Shown piece by piece: positions 50,855-61,396 of a stretch of DNA of 64,000 bases. This DNA is from Lycium barbarum (lineage: Eukaryota > Streptophyta > Magnoliopsida > Solanales > Solanaceae). The notes under the pieces were generated by a model. It did no database searches, was not told the DNA's origin, and worked only from the letters and a program-made list of their open reading frames with translations. The stretch covers positions 85,078,543 through 85,142,542 of the forward strand of contig NC_083346.1 in the NCBI RefSeq assembly GCF_019175385.1. Reading direction: 5' to 3'. Numbering within the stretch: the stretch's first letter is position 1; every line of letters starts with the position of its first letter. A program made the translations under genes and the position numbers.

Positions 50855-51040
50855 AGTCCTAGGAGGTGTCCACGAGCCGTGTCTAGTAGAACCTTATTTA
50901 TGGTGTGTTGCGCACCACACTAATAAACAGGAGGCTACAGGGAATTTAGGAAAAATGACCATTCTTCTCCTTACTAGATCGTACGATAGAGCCACGTTAT
51001 AAGAATTTCTCCTCCCTAATTGTCTGTTATGATTTCAGTA

Positions 51041-52380
51041 ATGCCGCCAAAGAGAAAAGCTACAGCCGCCCTGAACAGCAAGGCTACGACAGAAAGGCAG
51101 ATAGAAAGGGAGCCGCCAACTAATGTGGATAAAGGTGAATCACATAATGAGGCTCCATCAAATACCTCTCATACTCCACCTATTATAGAAGAACAAGAGG
51201 GGGCTTCAGTTCCAGCTCCTGTGCCTCCAGTCCTTCCACCGGCTGCTTTGGGTCAACAAATGACTGATGCTATTCATCTATTGACACAGTTAGTTGCCAC
51301 TCAGGCACAGCGGCAGAGTGCAGGTTCAGGTGACAGGGCGACTAGCACTCGAGCCCTGGACTTCATGAGTTTAAACCCTCCAGAGTTTTTTGAGTCAAAG
51401 CTGGATGAAGACCCGCAAGGTTTTATTGATGAGATTTTGAGAACATTGAAAATTATTCATGCCTCCGAAACCGAATCTGTGTAGTTGGCATCTTATAGAC
51501 TCCATGATGTGGCGGTTCTTTGGAATAATAATTTGATATCTTAAAGAAAAAAAAATGCACCTCCCCGGGTTTGGCAAGAATTTGTAGATGCCTTCATCCG
51601 CCACTATTTGCCACCCGAGGTTCGTCGGGCTAGACCGGATAAATTCTTAAATTTGAAATAAGGAAATATGAGTGCCCGAGAGTATAGCCTTCACTTTAAC
51701 TCATTGGCCAGATATGCTCTGACCATGGTGGCCGATATGGGAGATAGAGTGCATAGGTTCGTGAGAGGCCTAGGGCCACATTTTTTCAAAGATTGCTTGA
51801 CAGCTTCATTACAGGAGGGGATGGATATTTCCCGTATTCAGGCCCACGCCCAAAATTTAAAAGAGCAGCAACATCCTCAAAGGGGTGAGCGTGATATTGA
51901 TATAGGGCAGAGCAAGATGGCCAGATCTATGGGTACCGGTAGCGACTATAGAGGTTGTTCGAGGCAGTCACATTCCAGGTATTCAGGCCGGTCAACGACT
52001 AGTGCACCTCCTCAGTTTGCAGGAAGGAGATTTGATCGCTCTATTCATTCAGGACAGGGCCAGAGTTTGAGAGCTTCAGGTTCTCAGTTTGGGGGTGATT
52101 TTAGCCAGCGAAGACCACCAGTACCGCGATGTAGCCAGTGCGGTAAGTTGCATTCTAGTCAGTGTCACCGAGGTTCAGATGCTTGTTATACCTGTGGCCA
52201 GGTTGGACATATGATGCGAGATTGCCTCTCAATGAGTGGTAAAGTTGGGGTTCAGCCCACATGATCAGCGGCTAGTTCTTATTCTGTGCGCCCGATAGGG
52301 CAGACTCCCCAGACACCAGTAGGTCCAGTTAGAGGTAGAGGGGGAGCGTCCAGTTCAGGTAGCACCCAGCCCCGTATCTA
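51041..52380 (+). pseudogene. gag: gag of element I
   Basis: Start MPPKRKATAALNSK at 51041, two bases after TTTCAG. Pro-rich N-terminus; capsid-like domain from about residue 110 (LNPPEFFESKLDEDPQ, then SYRLHDVA), then REYSLHFNSLARYALT and RVHRFVRGL. Cys/His cluster CSQCGKLHSSQC and knuckle CYTCGQVGHMMRDC (intact CX2CX4HX4C). In-frame stops at 51482-51484 and 51658-51660, a damaged stretch at about 51530-51560, and a stop at 52262-52264. The parts between stops are well conserved, so decay is moderate. Confidence 0.92.
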
Positions 52381-55300
52381 TGCTTTAACCGGACGCCAGG
52401 ATCTTGAGTCCTCTCCAAATGTGGTAACAGGTATACTATCTATATTCTCTCATGAGGTTTATGCATTGATAGATCCGGGTTCTACGCTATCTTACATTAC
52501 TCCTTATATTGCCAGACATATTGGGGCGAGACCGGAGCCAATTAAACCTTTTAAAGTATCTACCCTGGTTGGTGATCCCGTGATAGCTAGACAAGTATAT
52601 AAGAATTGTATAATTGTAGTGTGTGATCGCCATACTACCGTTGACCTAGTTGAGCTGAAAAGGCTAGATTTTGATGTGATTATGGGTACGGATTGGTTGG
52701 CCTTTTGTTATGCCAATGTCGATTGCCAAATGAAAGTAGTTCGATTTCAATTTCCGAGAGAGCTCGTGCTTGAATGGAAAGGTAATACAGTGTCTCCTAG
52801 AGGTAGGTTTATTTCCTACCTTAAGGTGAGGAAGATGATAGCTAAATGATATATTTATCACCTAGTCCGAGTTCGTGGCACCGAAGCAAAGCCGCCGATT
52901 TTTCAATCTGTCTCGATAGTGAACGAAATTCCGGATGTATTTCGAGATGAACATCAAGTCCTTCCTCCGGAAAGAGAGATTGATTTTGCTATTGATGTAC
53001 TACCAGACACCAAGCCTATTTCTATTCCTCCTTACCGAATGGCTCCCGCCGAATTGAAAGAGCTAAAGGCACAACTGAAGAAGAAGAGAGAGTTAGAGAA
53101 GAAAATATTCCCAAAACAGCCTTCAAAACAAGATATGGCCTTTATGAATTTCGGGAAATGTCATTTGGGTTGACAAATGCTCCGGCGGTGTTTATGAATT
53201 TGATGAATAATGTATTCAGGCTACTTTTAGATCTGTTCGTGATCGTGTTTATTGACGATATTCTGGTACATTCTCGGACAGAATCCGAACATGCAAACCA
53301 TTTACGCATTGTCCTTGGGATTCTTCGTACTCGTGAATTGCATGCAAAATTTTCAAAATGGGAGGTTTGGTTAAATTCTGTGACTTTTCTGGGCCATGTT
53401 ATTTCAGCTGATGGCATTCGAGTTGATACTCAGAAAATTCAGGCTGTGAAGACTTGGCCAAGGCCTACAATGCCCACGGAAGTCTGAAGTTTTCTGGGAT
53501 TGGCCGGTTATTATAGAAGATTTGTAGAAGGATTTTCCTCCATCTCAGCACCATTGACGAAGCTAACTCTGAAGTCAGCGAAATTTTAATGGAATGATGC
53601 TTGTGAACGTAGTTTTCAGGAATTGAAAGATAGGTTAACTTTAGCTCCAGTCTTGACACTTCCAGAAGGGCCAGATAGTTATGTTATATATTGTGATGCC
53701 TCTGGTGTTGGATTAGGATGTGTATTAATGCAACACGATAAAGTCATTGCTTATGCTTCAAGGCAGTTGCGAAAACACGAGAAGAATTATCCGACCCATG
53801 ACCTTGAGTTGGCTACGGTTATCCACGCACTAAAGATGTGGAGACACTACTTGTATGGTGTACATGTCGATATCTATACAGATCACAAGAGTTTCCAATA
53901 TATTTATAAGCAGAAGGAGTTAAATCTACGACAAAGGCGGTGGTTAGAGCTACTGAAAAATTATGATGTGAGTATTTTATACCATCCCGGAAAGGTGAAT
54001 GTAGTGGCTGATGCACTTAGACGCAAATCAATGGGTAGTTTATGTGAGGTTCCTTTGGAGAAGAAAGAACTAATCCATGAGCTCCACCAACTAGCTAATC
54101 TTGGAGTTCTCTTAATTGACTCAGGCAGTGCAGGAATTGGTATTGATAATCCAACTGTTTCATCCTTAGATATGGAGGTAAAAGAGCGTCAATATGAAGG
54201 TCCTCAATTGTGCCATTATCGAGATACACTTCATGAGAAAGAAAATTCACCATTTGAAATTTCTATAGATGGAGTTCTTAGATACCGAGATAGGCTATGT
54301 GTCCCAAATGTTGCGGAATTACGTCGTCGAATTCTAGAGGAAGCTCATTATTCTCGGTATTCTATTCACCCAGGAGTCACAAATATGTACCATGATCTCA
54401 AGCTAATGTATTGGTGGAATGGAGTGAAGAAAGATATAGCAGAACTTATGGCTCAATGTCCAAATTGTCAACAAGTGAAAATTGAGCATCAAAAGCCAGG
54501 AGGATTATTGCAAGCAATGGAAATTCCAATTTTGAAGTGGGAAGCAATAAACATGGATTTCATTGTAGGGTTACTTCGTTCCCAAAGCAAGTATGATTCC
54601 ATATGAGTGATCGTGGACAGACTCACGAAAGCCGCTCATATTCTTCCAATCAGAACCACATACTCTGCAGAAGATTATGCAAGGTTGTACCTTAAGGAGA
54701 TTGTGAGACTTCATGGTGTTCCGACATCTATTATCACGGACAGAGGGGAACAGTTTACAACCAAATTCTGGAAGTCTTTTCAAGAAGGTTTGGGTACTCA
54801 GGTAAAGCTTAGAACATCATTTCATCCACAAAATGACAGGCAAGCCGAACGCAGTATTCAGACCTTGGAAGATATGTTACTGGCATGTGCACTAGATTGC
54901 AGTGGTAGTTGGGATGACCACTTACCTCTTATTGAGTTTGCATACAATAATAGTTATCATTCCAGTATTCAAATGGCCCCCATATGAAGCTCTATATGGA
55001 AGAAGGTGTAGATCCTCAATTGGGTGGTTTGAAGTCGGGGAGACACAATTGATAGGTCCAGAATTGATTCAACAAGCAGTGGAAAAGGTCAAGATTATCC
55101 GAGATCGATTGTTGACAGCCCAAAGTCGCCAGAAATCCTATGCGAACAATCATCGGCGAGACTTAGAATTTCAAGTTGATGATTGGGTATTTCTAAAGGT
55201 ATCACCGATGAAAGGCGTGATGAGATTTGGTAAGAAAGGGAAATTGAGTCCTTGATACATTGGCCCTTACAAGATTGTCCGCAAGGTGGGTCAAGTAGCT

Positions 55301-55630
55301 TATGAATTGGAGTTACCCTCAGAACTTGAATCAGTCCATCCAGTTTTCCATGTCTCAATGCTTCGAAAATGTATTGGAGATCTTGCTAGGATCGTGCCGG
55401 TAGATTATGTTCAAGTGACAGAAAGGCTAGCCTATGAAGAGGTACCTATTACTACACTAGACAGGCAAGTACGGAGACATAGGAATAAAGAAGTAGCTTC
55501 AGTCAAAGTCTTATGGGGGAATAATAACCGAGAAGAAATGACTTGGGAAGCGGAAGAAAATATGAAGTCCAGGTACCCACACTTATTTCTACCCCCAAAA
55601 GAGATTCAAGATGCAACATCAACATTATGA
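52381..55630 (+). pseudogene. pol: Protease, RT, RNase H, integrase and chromodomain of element I
   Basis: Protease ALIDPGSTLSYITPY (DPG in place of DSG, a variant shared with K). Linker and [22 protein letters not shown]. An RT deletion of about 240 bp near 53085 joins AQLKKK to [16 protein letters not shown], removing motif [10 protein letters not shown] (motif C) is intact. RNase H has [23 protein letters not shown]. Integrase has [41 protein letters not shown]. Stops at 53485-53487, 53588-53590, 54604-54606 and 55253-55255, and a shift at about 54980. Chromodomain-like VKVLWGNNNREEMTWEAEEN, then YPHLF. Ends at 55630. Confidence 0.93.
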
Positions 55631-55821
55631 GGTATGTATGCTTTGTTTTTCATGCTTTTGGTCGTGTGTGACCATAAAAATATTGCTATTGTGTTATGGC
55701 CCCGTGAGGCATGTTTATTATGGGCTGTTGTGACTGGGTGATAGTGCCATAATGTAGGGGAAACTCTGGAAAAAATTTCGTAGAATTCCCGAGAACATAA
55801 CATTCGAGGACGATTGTTTTT

Positions 55822-55835
55822 AAAGGGAGGGAGGA
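55822..55835 (+). other. Polypurine tract of I
   Basis: AAAGGGAGGGAGGA abuts TGTTACAT. Upstream (55799-55818) AACATTCGAGGACGATTGTT is the PPT-side inverted repeat with one mismatch. Confidence 0.9.
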
Positions 55836-56094
55836 TGTTACATTAGTTCAAGTGTGTTTACGTTAGCGATTATCTAATGTTAGTATGAACTCTCTTGAAG
55901 GTAGAGACGTGAATATTGGAGAGGAACGTTCAAGTGATAGAGTAGCACTCCATTATTCCAGAGGTGCTATTGATTTATTATTTTGTCTACATATTTGGGC
56001 ACAGCGAGGTCTTGTCCCGTCCTTATGTCTAGTACTCTAGTAGAGGCTCGTAGATACGTATGTGTGGGTGATATGATATCATGATTTCCCTCAT

Positions 56095-56169
<75 letters not shown>

Positions 56170-56353
56170 TTGATAGCCGAAGGGCTAAAGTATATAAAGG
56201 CAAATATGTTTGAAATTGGAAAAATGGTTTTCCTTATTATTAGATGTGTGAGGACAATGAATGTATGCCGGATAAGTTTGATGAGTACTATAATGAGTGG
56301 TACTCGGTCGTTAGCTCAGGGTACCCGTCATGGCCCCTCGTCGGGTCGTGACA
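55836..56353 (+). repeat. 3' LTR of element I, internally deleted
   Basis: 518 bp. After TGTTACAT it jumps to the text of 5' LTR position 49536, and after GATAGAGTAGC to position 50489. About 1.13 kb and 0.85 kb are missing, including the TATA, donor-like and hairpin boxes. An AT microsatellite (56094-56165) is longer than in the 5' LTR (50636-50646). Confidence 0.92.
56094..56165. repeat. Expanded (AT)n in I 3' LTR
   Basis: About 70 bp of AT at a place where the 5' LTR has roughly 12 bp. Confidence 0.95.
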
Positions 56354-56358
56354 CGATA

Positions 56359-56506
56359 TCTAATCCTCCCTATAGAATGGCTCCAGCTGAGTTGCGTGAA
56401 TTGAAAGAGCAGTTGGATGAACTATTGGATAAAGGCTTCGTTAGGCCTAGAACTTCTCTGTGGGGAGTGCCAGAATTGTTTATAATCAAGAAGGATGGCT
56501 TGTTAC
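56359..56506 (+). pseudogene. Element J: start of RT
   Basis: Continues PDTQPI from 48395: [20 protein letters not shown], then LLDKGFVRP, then KKDGLL. The frame is open to the junction with element K at 56506. The rest of J's pol lies beyond K, outside the window. Confidence 0.88.
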
Positions 56507-59500
56507 TGTCACAGCCCGACTGGGGTGTCACACCCTAATCTCCCTAGGGTGTGATGGGCACCCGACCCTTACTTAAGGCCGAGCGAACCCTCAGACCCTT
56601 AATGCACACATAATCTTCTTAGACTTTTAAATCGAATAAAGGTGAAATACATAGTACATCTTTCAGAAATATTCTTTTTCATCGTTATTCTCAAATCAAA
56701 CAAAACCTCTAAACATAACGGATTTGTAACATAATACAATAAAACACGTCGGTTGATGGAGCCGCTTACAAAACTGACACTCTATACCCACGTCTCTGTC
56801 TGCAAAGTCTCTAACTTCGAACAAAACATCACAGCACATATACTCTGACTCGACAACACTCCAGGAGCAAATGGAGTTGCCACTCCAGCTGAAGCATCTC
56901 CTAGCAATGTCCTTTACTTATCTGGGTGTACCTGCGTGGCATGAAACGCAGCCCCCGAAGAAAAGGGGGTCAGTATGGAATATGTACTGAGTATGTAAAG
57001 CATGGAATACAGAAAACAGAACCATAATCGAAACAAGCAGTACAAAAGTAAGTATATTTTCAAAATACCAAAATACTATTTTCTTTTAGAATGCAAATCG
57101 TGTATATCGATGTCATGAGTCAGAAGAAGTACAGAAAATAAGTAGATCATTCAGAGTGCCAAAATGCGTACTTTCCCGACACAGACCGTGCGTGCCAACA
57201 TCGTATGTCATCATATACATATACACATAACTGATTCATATGTAACATAATAGTGCCGAGGAACATACGACCTGATCCATATACACATAACATATTAGTG
57301 CCGAGGTACGTTCGGCCCGATCCACAAATGTATTTGCTGCGGAACGTGCAGCCCGATCCATATACATATATTATATTGATGTGGCACGTGCAGAAGGTTA
57401 GTACTGACAATAAGCACGATGTGCAGAATAACAAAAGAACTTAATGGAGACACGAATCATGCATGCCAAGAACGGTATCCTGCCCCTTGTGGGACCCGGG
57501 GAACGTGGCACCACCCTGCCTTTGGCGCCACACACATCATACTCCAAAAGGTTTGCTCCGTAATCTCCGTCATACGTCATAATTTCACATCATAAGATCA
57601 GAACATACATATACACATATATGGTTCGGCGAACCAGGAGCACATCATAACACCGTAACACATCATACTCCGGAATACATATATGGCACCCAGCCCTCAA
57701 GGAAGGGACCCGGCGAACCATGCGCACGATATATACCGGCCCGGGACTCAGCGAACGATATAAGAGTAATATGCACGAGCAGAGTAATGAGAAATCATAT
57801 GCACATAAATCAAGACTCGATGGATAAGTATACTTACCGACCCCTGAAGGCTCAGAAACAAGTTTCGGGTCAATTTGAATTAGTATAAGAAAGTTATGAA
57901 CGTTTGAAGTACAAAACGTTCTACAAGCGTTTCAGAAGCCATTTTTGGAAAATCAAGGCCATAATCATGTCAAGTACCTTTCGGATATCGTTATGGATCA
58001 ATTCAATTAGAGTTTTTTGGGACCATATGCACATATCAAAACATATCAAAGACTCGATGGAATGATTGAACGTGCTAGCATTTGAAAATCAAAACTTTAT
58101 TCATATCAATTATTTTTTGAATGCCATTTGGAAACATATCAACAAACTTCGGACATCATAGATATACATCAAAACCATATGAGACAACTTAGGGAAGTAA
58201 AAAATATTAGCCATCCTAGTGGCTCTAAGAATAGGAAATTTCTTTGAAATCATACATATACGTCATTTGCTCGTTTTATAAAGATCATGCCAAAGGAAAG
58301 AAAGGGTAAGCCTTACATACCTGTTCGACCGCTTATAAGCTACGCTTATTCGTCCAAGCTTGTAAGTCTACATTTAAAAGGAATTTATGATAATGTTAGC
58401 CTTTTCGTCGCACATTTGTACCATATTTCAAATCATACTATTTTATATTCTGCCGAAAATCGGGCAGCATCTCCCCTGTTTATATGCCTAGCCCGAATTC
58501 TCAATTCAGCAACCAACAATACCAACATTACTCATAATATTTCCAATACCAACGTATGCCATAAAACAGCCCACACATTATTTTCTAAATTCCTCAACCA
58601 ACCAAATTTGCGATATAACTATTTAATGATTTTATTTCCGTAAGGGAGTCGAAATTAATACTAACAACATCAATAATGACATCCTCCAAATTCTACAAGT
58701 TGAATACATTTATTTTCATTCAAAATTCTCTTCAAATCCCATTCCATAATTCACAACGCCAACAAACGAATTTATCACACTATTTTCTCCGTTCTAGTTC
58801 GGTAGAACTCTAAATAAACTTATTAGCAATGAAAAGGAAACTTAATCTTACCTCAAGTGTGCAGCCACCATGTCCACCCCCTTATTTTTGGTTGATTTTT
58901 AGCTCAAATTAGAGGCAACGCAACGTAGAACACTTTTCTCTTCACGGGCTTCGGGATTAGGGGCTCAGATTTTGGTCAAAATTGATCTTTTCTCTCTAAG
59001 CTCTCTTCTCTCTTTTTCTCCAGAATTTTCTGGGTGCTTTGTTCTGAAAAATGAGGAGAAAAGGCTGATATATCACTTAAATAAACATGGGTCATGGGCC
59101 TAACCCGGTTGGGCCCGGATTGGGCCTAGCAGACTGACCTTTATGCCTTAAAACGTCCATATCTCCTTATCCCGACGTCTCCTGTGGACCCACGACCTAT
59201 GGTTGGAAACATAATTCAAATATCTACAACTTATATTTCTTGGTATATTTCCAAATTCCAAACTTATAATACCGTGTTTTCCCCTTGAAGTCAGATCACC
59301 CGAAAACGTTACTTAGAAATATTTGTTTGGAGGACTTCCACTTTGATTTGGCTCAAGGGTCCTTCTTGAGTTGTGTTTAACTTCACACGTCTGATTCATA
59401 TAACTTGTCACGTGTTCCTAAAAAATCTCTATGTGTGGGCCCCATCTCCGCTTAGGAATAATCCGACGTACAAAAAAATACGAAATATAATACTATCAAC

Positions 59501-59588
59501 GTGAGTTTAAATTATGTAGTAACAACGTGATTTTCAATGTCTAAGGAAGCACGTGTCACGCTCAGGCTCTGAAATGCGGGGTATAACA
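56507..59588 (-). repeat. 3' LTR of element K
   Basis: 3082 bp; on minus TGTTATACCCCG to GGGCTGTGACA. TATAAACAGGGGAGATGCTG at 58452-58488 region; CAGGTATGTAAGGC plus pyrimidine tract at 58286-58322; hairpin box at 56934-57003, ending GCAGGTACAC. Repeated ATCCATATACA/CGTGCAGCCCGATCC units at 57240-57380, and a CCCGGGACTC module at about 57740. Confidence 0.9.
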
Positions 59589-59604
59589 TCCTTCCCCCCT
59601 TTGG
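59589..59604 (-). other. Polypurine tract of K
   Basis: On minus CCAAAGGGGGGAAGGA abuts TGTTATACC. Next to it (59605-59624) is the inverted repeat AACATTCGAGGACGAATGTT in its most perfect form, on the minus strand. Confidence 0.9.
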
Positions 59605-61380
59605 AACATTCGTCCTCGAATGTTTAAACCAATTTCGTACTCTGTCCATAATCCCATTTTCGGATCATCTTTCCTTTAATGCGATCATAATCGATACACT
59701 ATTGCGTTTATTTTCTACGGCTTGATTATTTAGTCGTCCAGCTCGCGCTGTTTTGTAGCCTCCCTTTACTGGGTGATCATACAATAATCAGCATCGTAGT
59801 TATTCCAATATCTCGTCAATCTTTGCCCCCTTCATTGGAATATCGTTTAATTCCTTTTATTCTTCACGAATTATTTTCAGTCCAATCTTAAAAGACACCT
59901 TTCAATCACTCTATTCCTTTCATCGATTCACTTGATGTCCGTACTGAAATGTATAATGATAACAGTTATATCATTTTCATATAACTTCCACTTTTGTCTT
60001 AGGGTCTATACGTGTCATATCTTGGGACTCATCGTTTCGATCTCTACACTTATGCTTTCCTTACTTGCTTCCCCCCTTTTAGGGTCTTACTTATATCCTT
60101 CGCAAATCCATTGCCTCACCTCCAATCTTGAATTCATGTACCCCTTTGAACTTTTATCCAAATAGTCTCGTACTTTGCCGGTAATTCCTCTTGGGGCTTC
60201 ACTCACTGAGGTTTCTGACCTTTCATTTCATTTTTTTTTCCGACACTTTGATCTGTTTATTTCCCAGCTACTCACTCACTTTCTTTTCCAATATCGTTGT
60301 ATTAAAATTTACAATCTTAACCTGTAGTAAAAATAATAGCAGCTTATCTTGTAACACTCGTACCGTCTATATTTCTTTTTACTCGAACTTCGGTACCTTT
60401 ACTTGATTAATGCCTTCTTTACCGTAGCGCCGGTTGCTGGGACTCACGTGTCCACCGATACGATCACATATGAAATATCATACGCCTTCATATATACATA
60501 CATATAATTACTATCAGCTAGCCCGCAAAATACCTCTAAACGCTATTCAAGCCTACAAATTTCAGAACTGTGACGCACTTTCTGTCTCTTCTCCAGTCTA
60601 GTCTGTCTCGTCCTATGTGGCCTTTTATGGTCTTCAACCATCCCGTATACTCTAGTTTCCCCTTAGGCCACTCTAGCTTTCACTTATCTCTTATATCTGA
60701 ATTTACAGAACTTTAGTGCACTTCCCAGGGGGGTCACCCATCCTAAGATTTCCCTCACTTTAGCACGCTTAACCTCGTAACTTTGATGGAATTCGGTACC
60801 TCAATGCTGATATAATCGCGCCCGCGTCCTCGCATGACCTTTATTACATGATCTAGAGCAAATTGAGGTCTTACAGATTTCGAGACATTTTCGTAACACG
60901 TCTTTTCTTTTGCAATTACTGTTTTACCCTTTTCGATCCTCAATATTCACTTTTCGCTTATGTGTATACTACTTTTCGTCCTAAATTCCTAGATTCCCGA
61001 TGGTAACAAATATACCTTCGTTGCCGTTATTTATAAGTATTCGGATATCATTCTGTTCGGATTCCCACTCACCATTCTTGTATAATAATTTATAGCAAAA
61101 CTGATTATCGACTTTTTGAATCCCCCAACAGACCTTGTTCCTACTAAGCCTCGAATGTTATCCATTGCAATCCTTCGGACTGTTAATCGTCCTTCTCACA
61201 ATTATCTTTCACGCTACGCCCAAACCCGTAGCTCATCTAAAACATCACATCCCAGTTATTATCTACTTATGATATTTCCCTTCCACACTTCCTTCTGTTA
61301 GGCTTACTTAACTAAGTGACCTGATTTTTGAACAATTCTAGCAGAATCAATAAGTGGGATAAACATGTTGGGATGAGCAT
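59605..61380 (-). other. Non-coding segment of K in place of integrase
   Basis: About 1.8 kb with no gypsy domain; small frames only (longest about 77 codons, not credible). It carries the 5S-like sequence at 60704-60823. At its right edge (61374-61402) lies a short plus-strand integrase piece. Confidence 0.7.
60704..60823 (-). pseudogene. 5S rRNA-like sequence inside element K
   Basis: On minus, the sequence starting GGGCGCGATTATATCAGCAT follows plant 5S rRNA from base 1. GTTAAGCGTGCT is at base 51 (60762-60773) and GGATGGGTGACC at base 81 (60732-60743), exactly as in plant 5S. CTGGGAAGT (60720-60728) is shifted by one, an extra C. These are the internal Pol III promoter regions (box A, intermediate element, box C). 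Box A is damaged at its 3' side (AAAG for TGGG), and the 3' end no longer pairs with the 5' end. So it is a 5S pseudogene or derivative, not a functional rRNA gene. Cassandra elements carry 5S in their LTRs; here it is internal. Confidence 0.88.
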
Positions 61381-61396
61381 TTGCCACTTATTGAAT

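Larger units (their letters stand above)
48396..56353 (+). mobile_element. Element I: gypsy element with truncated 3' LTR
   Basis: 7958 bp with a perfect duplication CGATA (48391-48395 and 56354-56358). 5' LTR 48396-50833 (2438 bp), PBS, gag, protease, RT, RNase H, integrase, chromodomain, PPT, and a 3' LTR cut to 518 bp. The pol layout is complete except for a deletion in RT. At least eight stops and several shifts. Family A1/C by LTR and leader. Inserted in the PR-RT linker of J. Confidence 0.94.

Noticed and set aside
57147..57434. Small ORFs of 60-120 codons inside LTRs (for example 57147-57434, 37177-37491, 4292-4639)
   Set aside because: They lie in LTR sequence, and similar frames recur in sister LTRs because of DNA-level conservation (hairpin box and arrays). 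No domain, no start context.
59771..59800. GGGTGATCATACAATAATCAGCATCG as a second 5S copy
   Set aside because: Only about 25 bases resemble the 5S start, and nothing matches box A or C downstream.
59932..60406. ORFs 59932-60165 and 60191-60406 in K's non-coding region as genes
   Set aside because: Short, on the strand opposite to the element, low-complexity hydrophobic text, no homology recognised.
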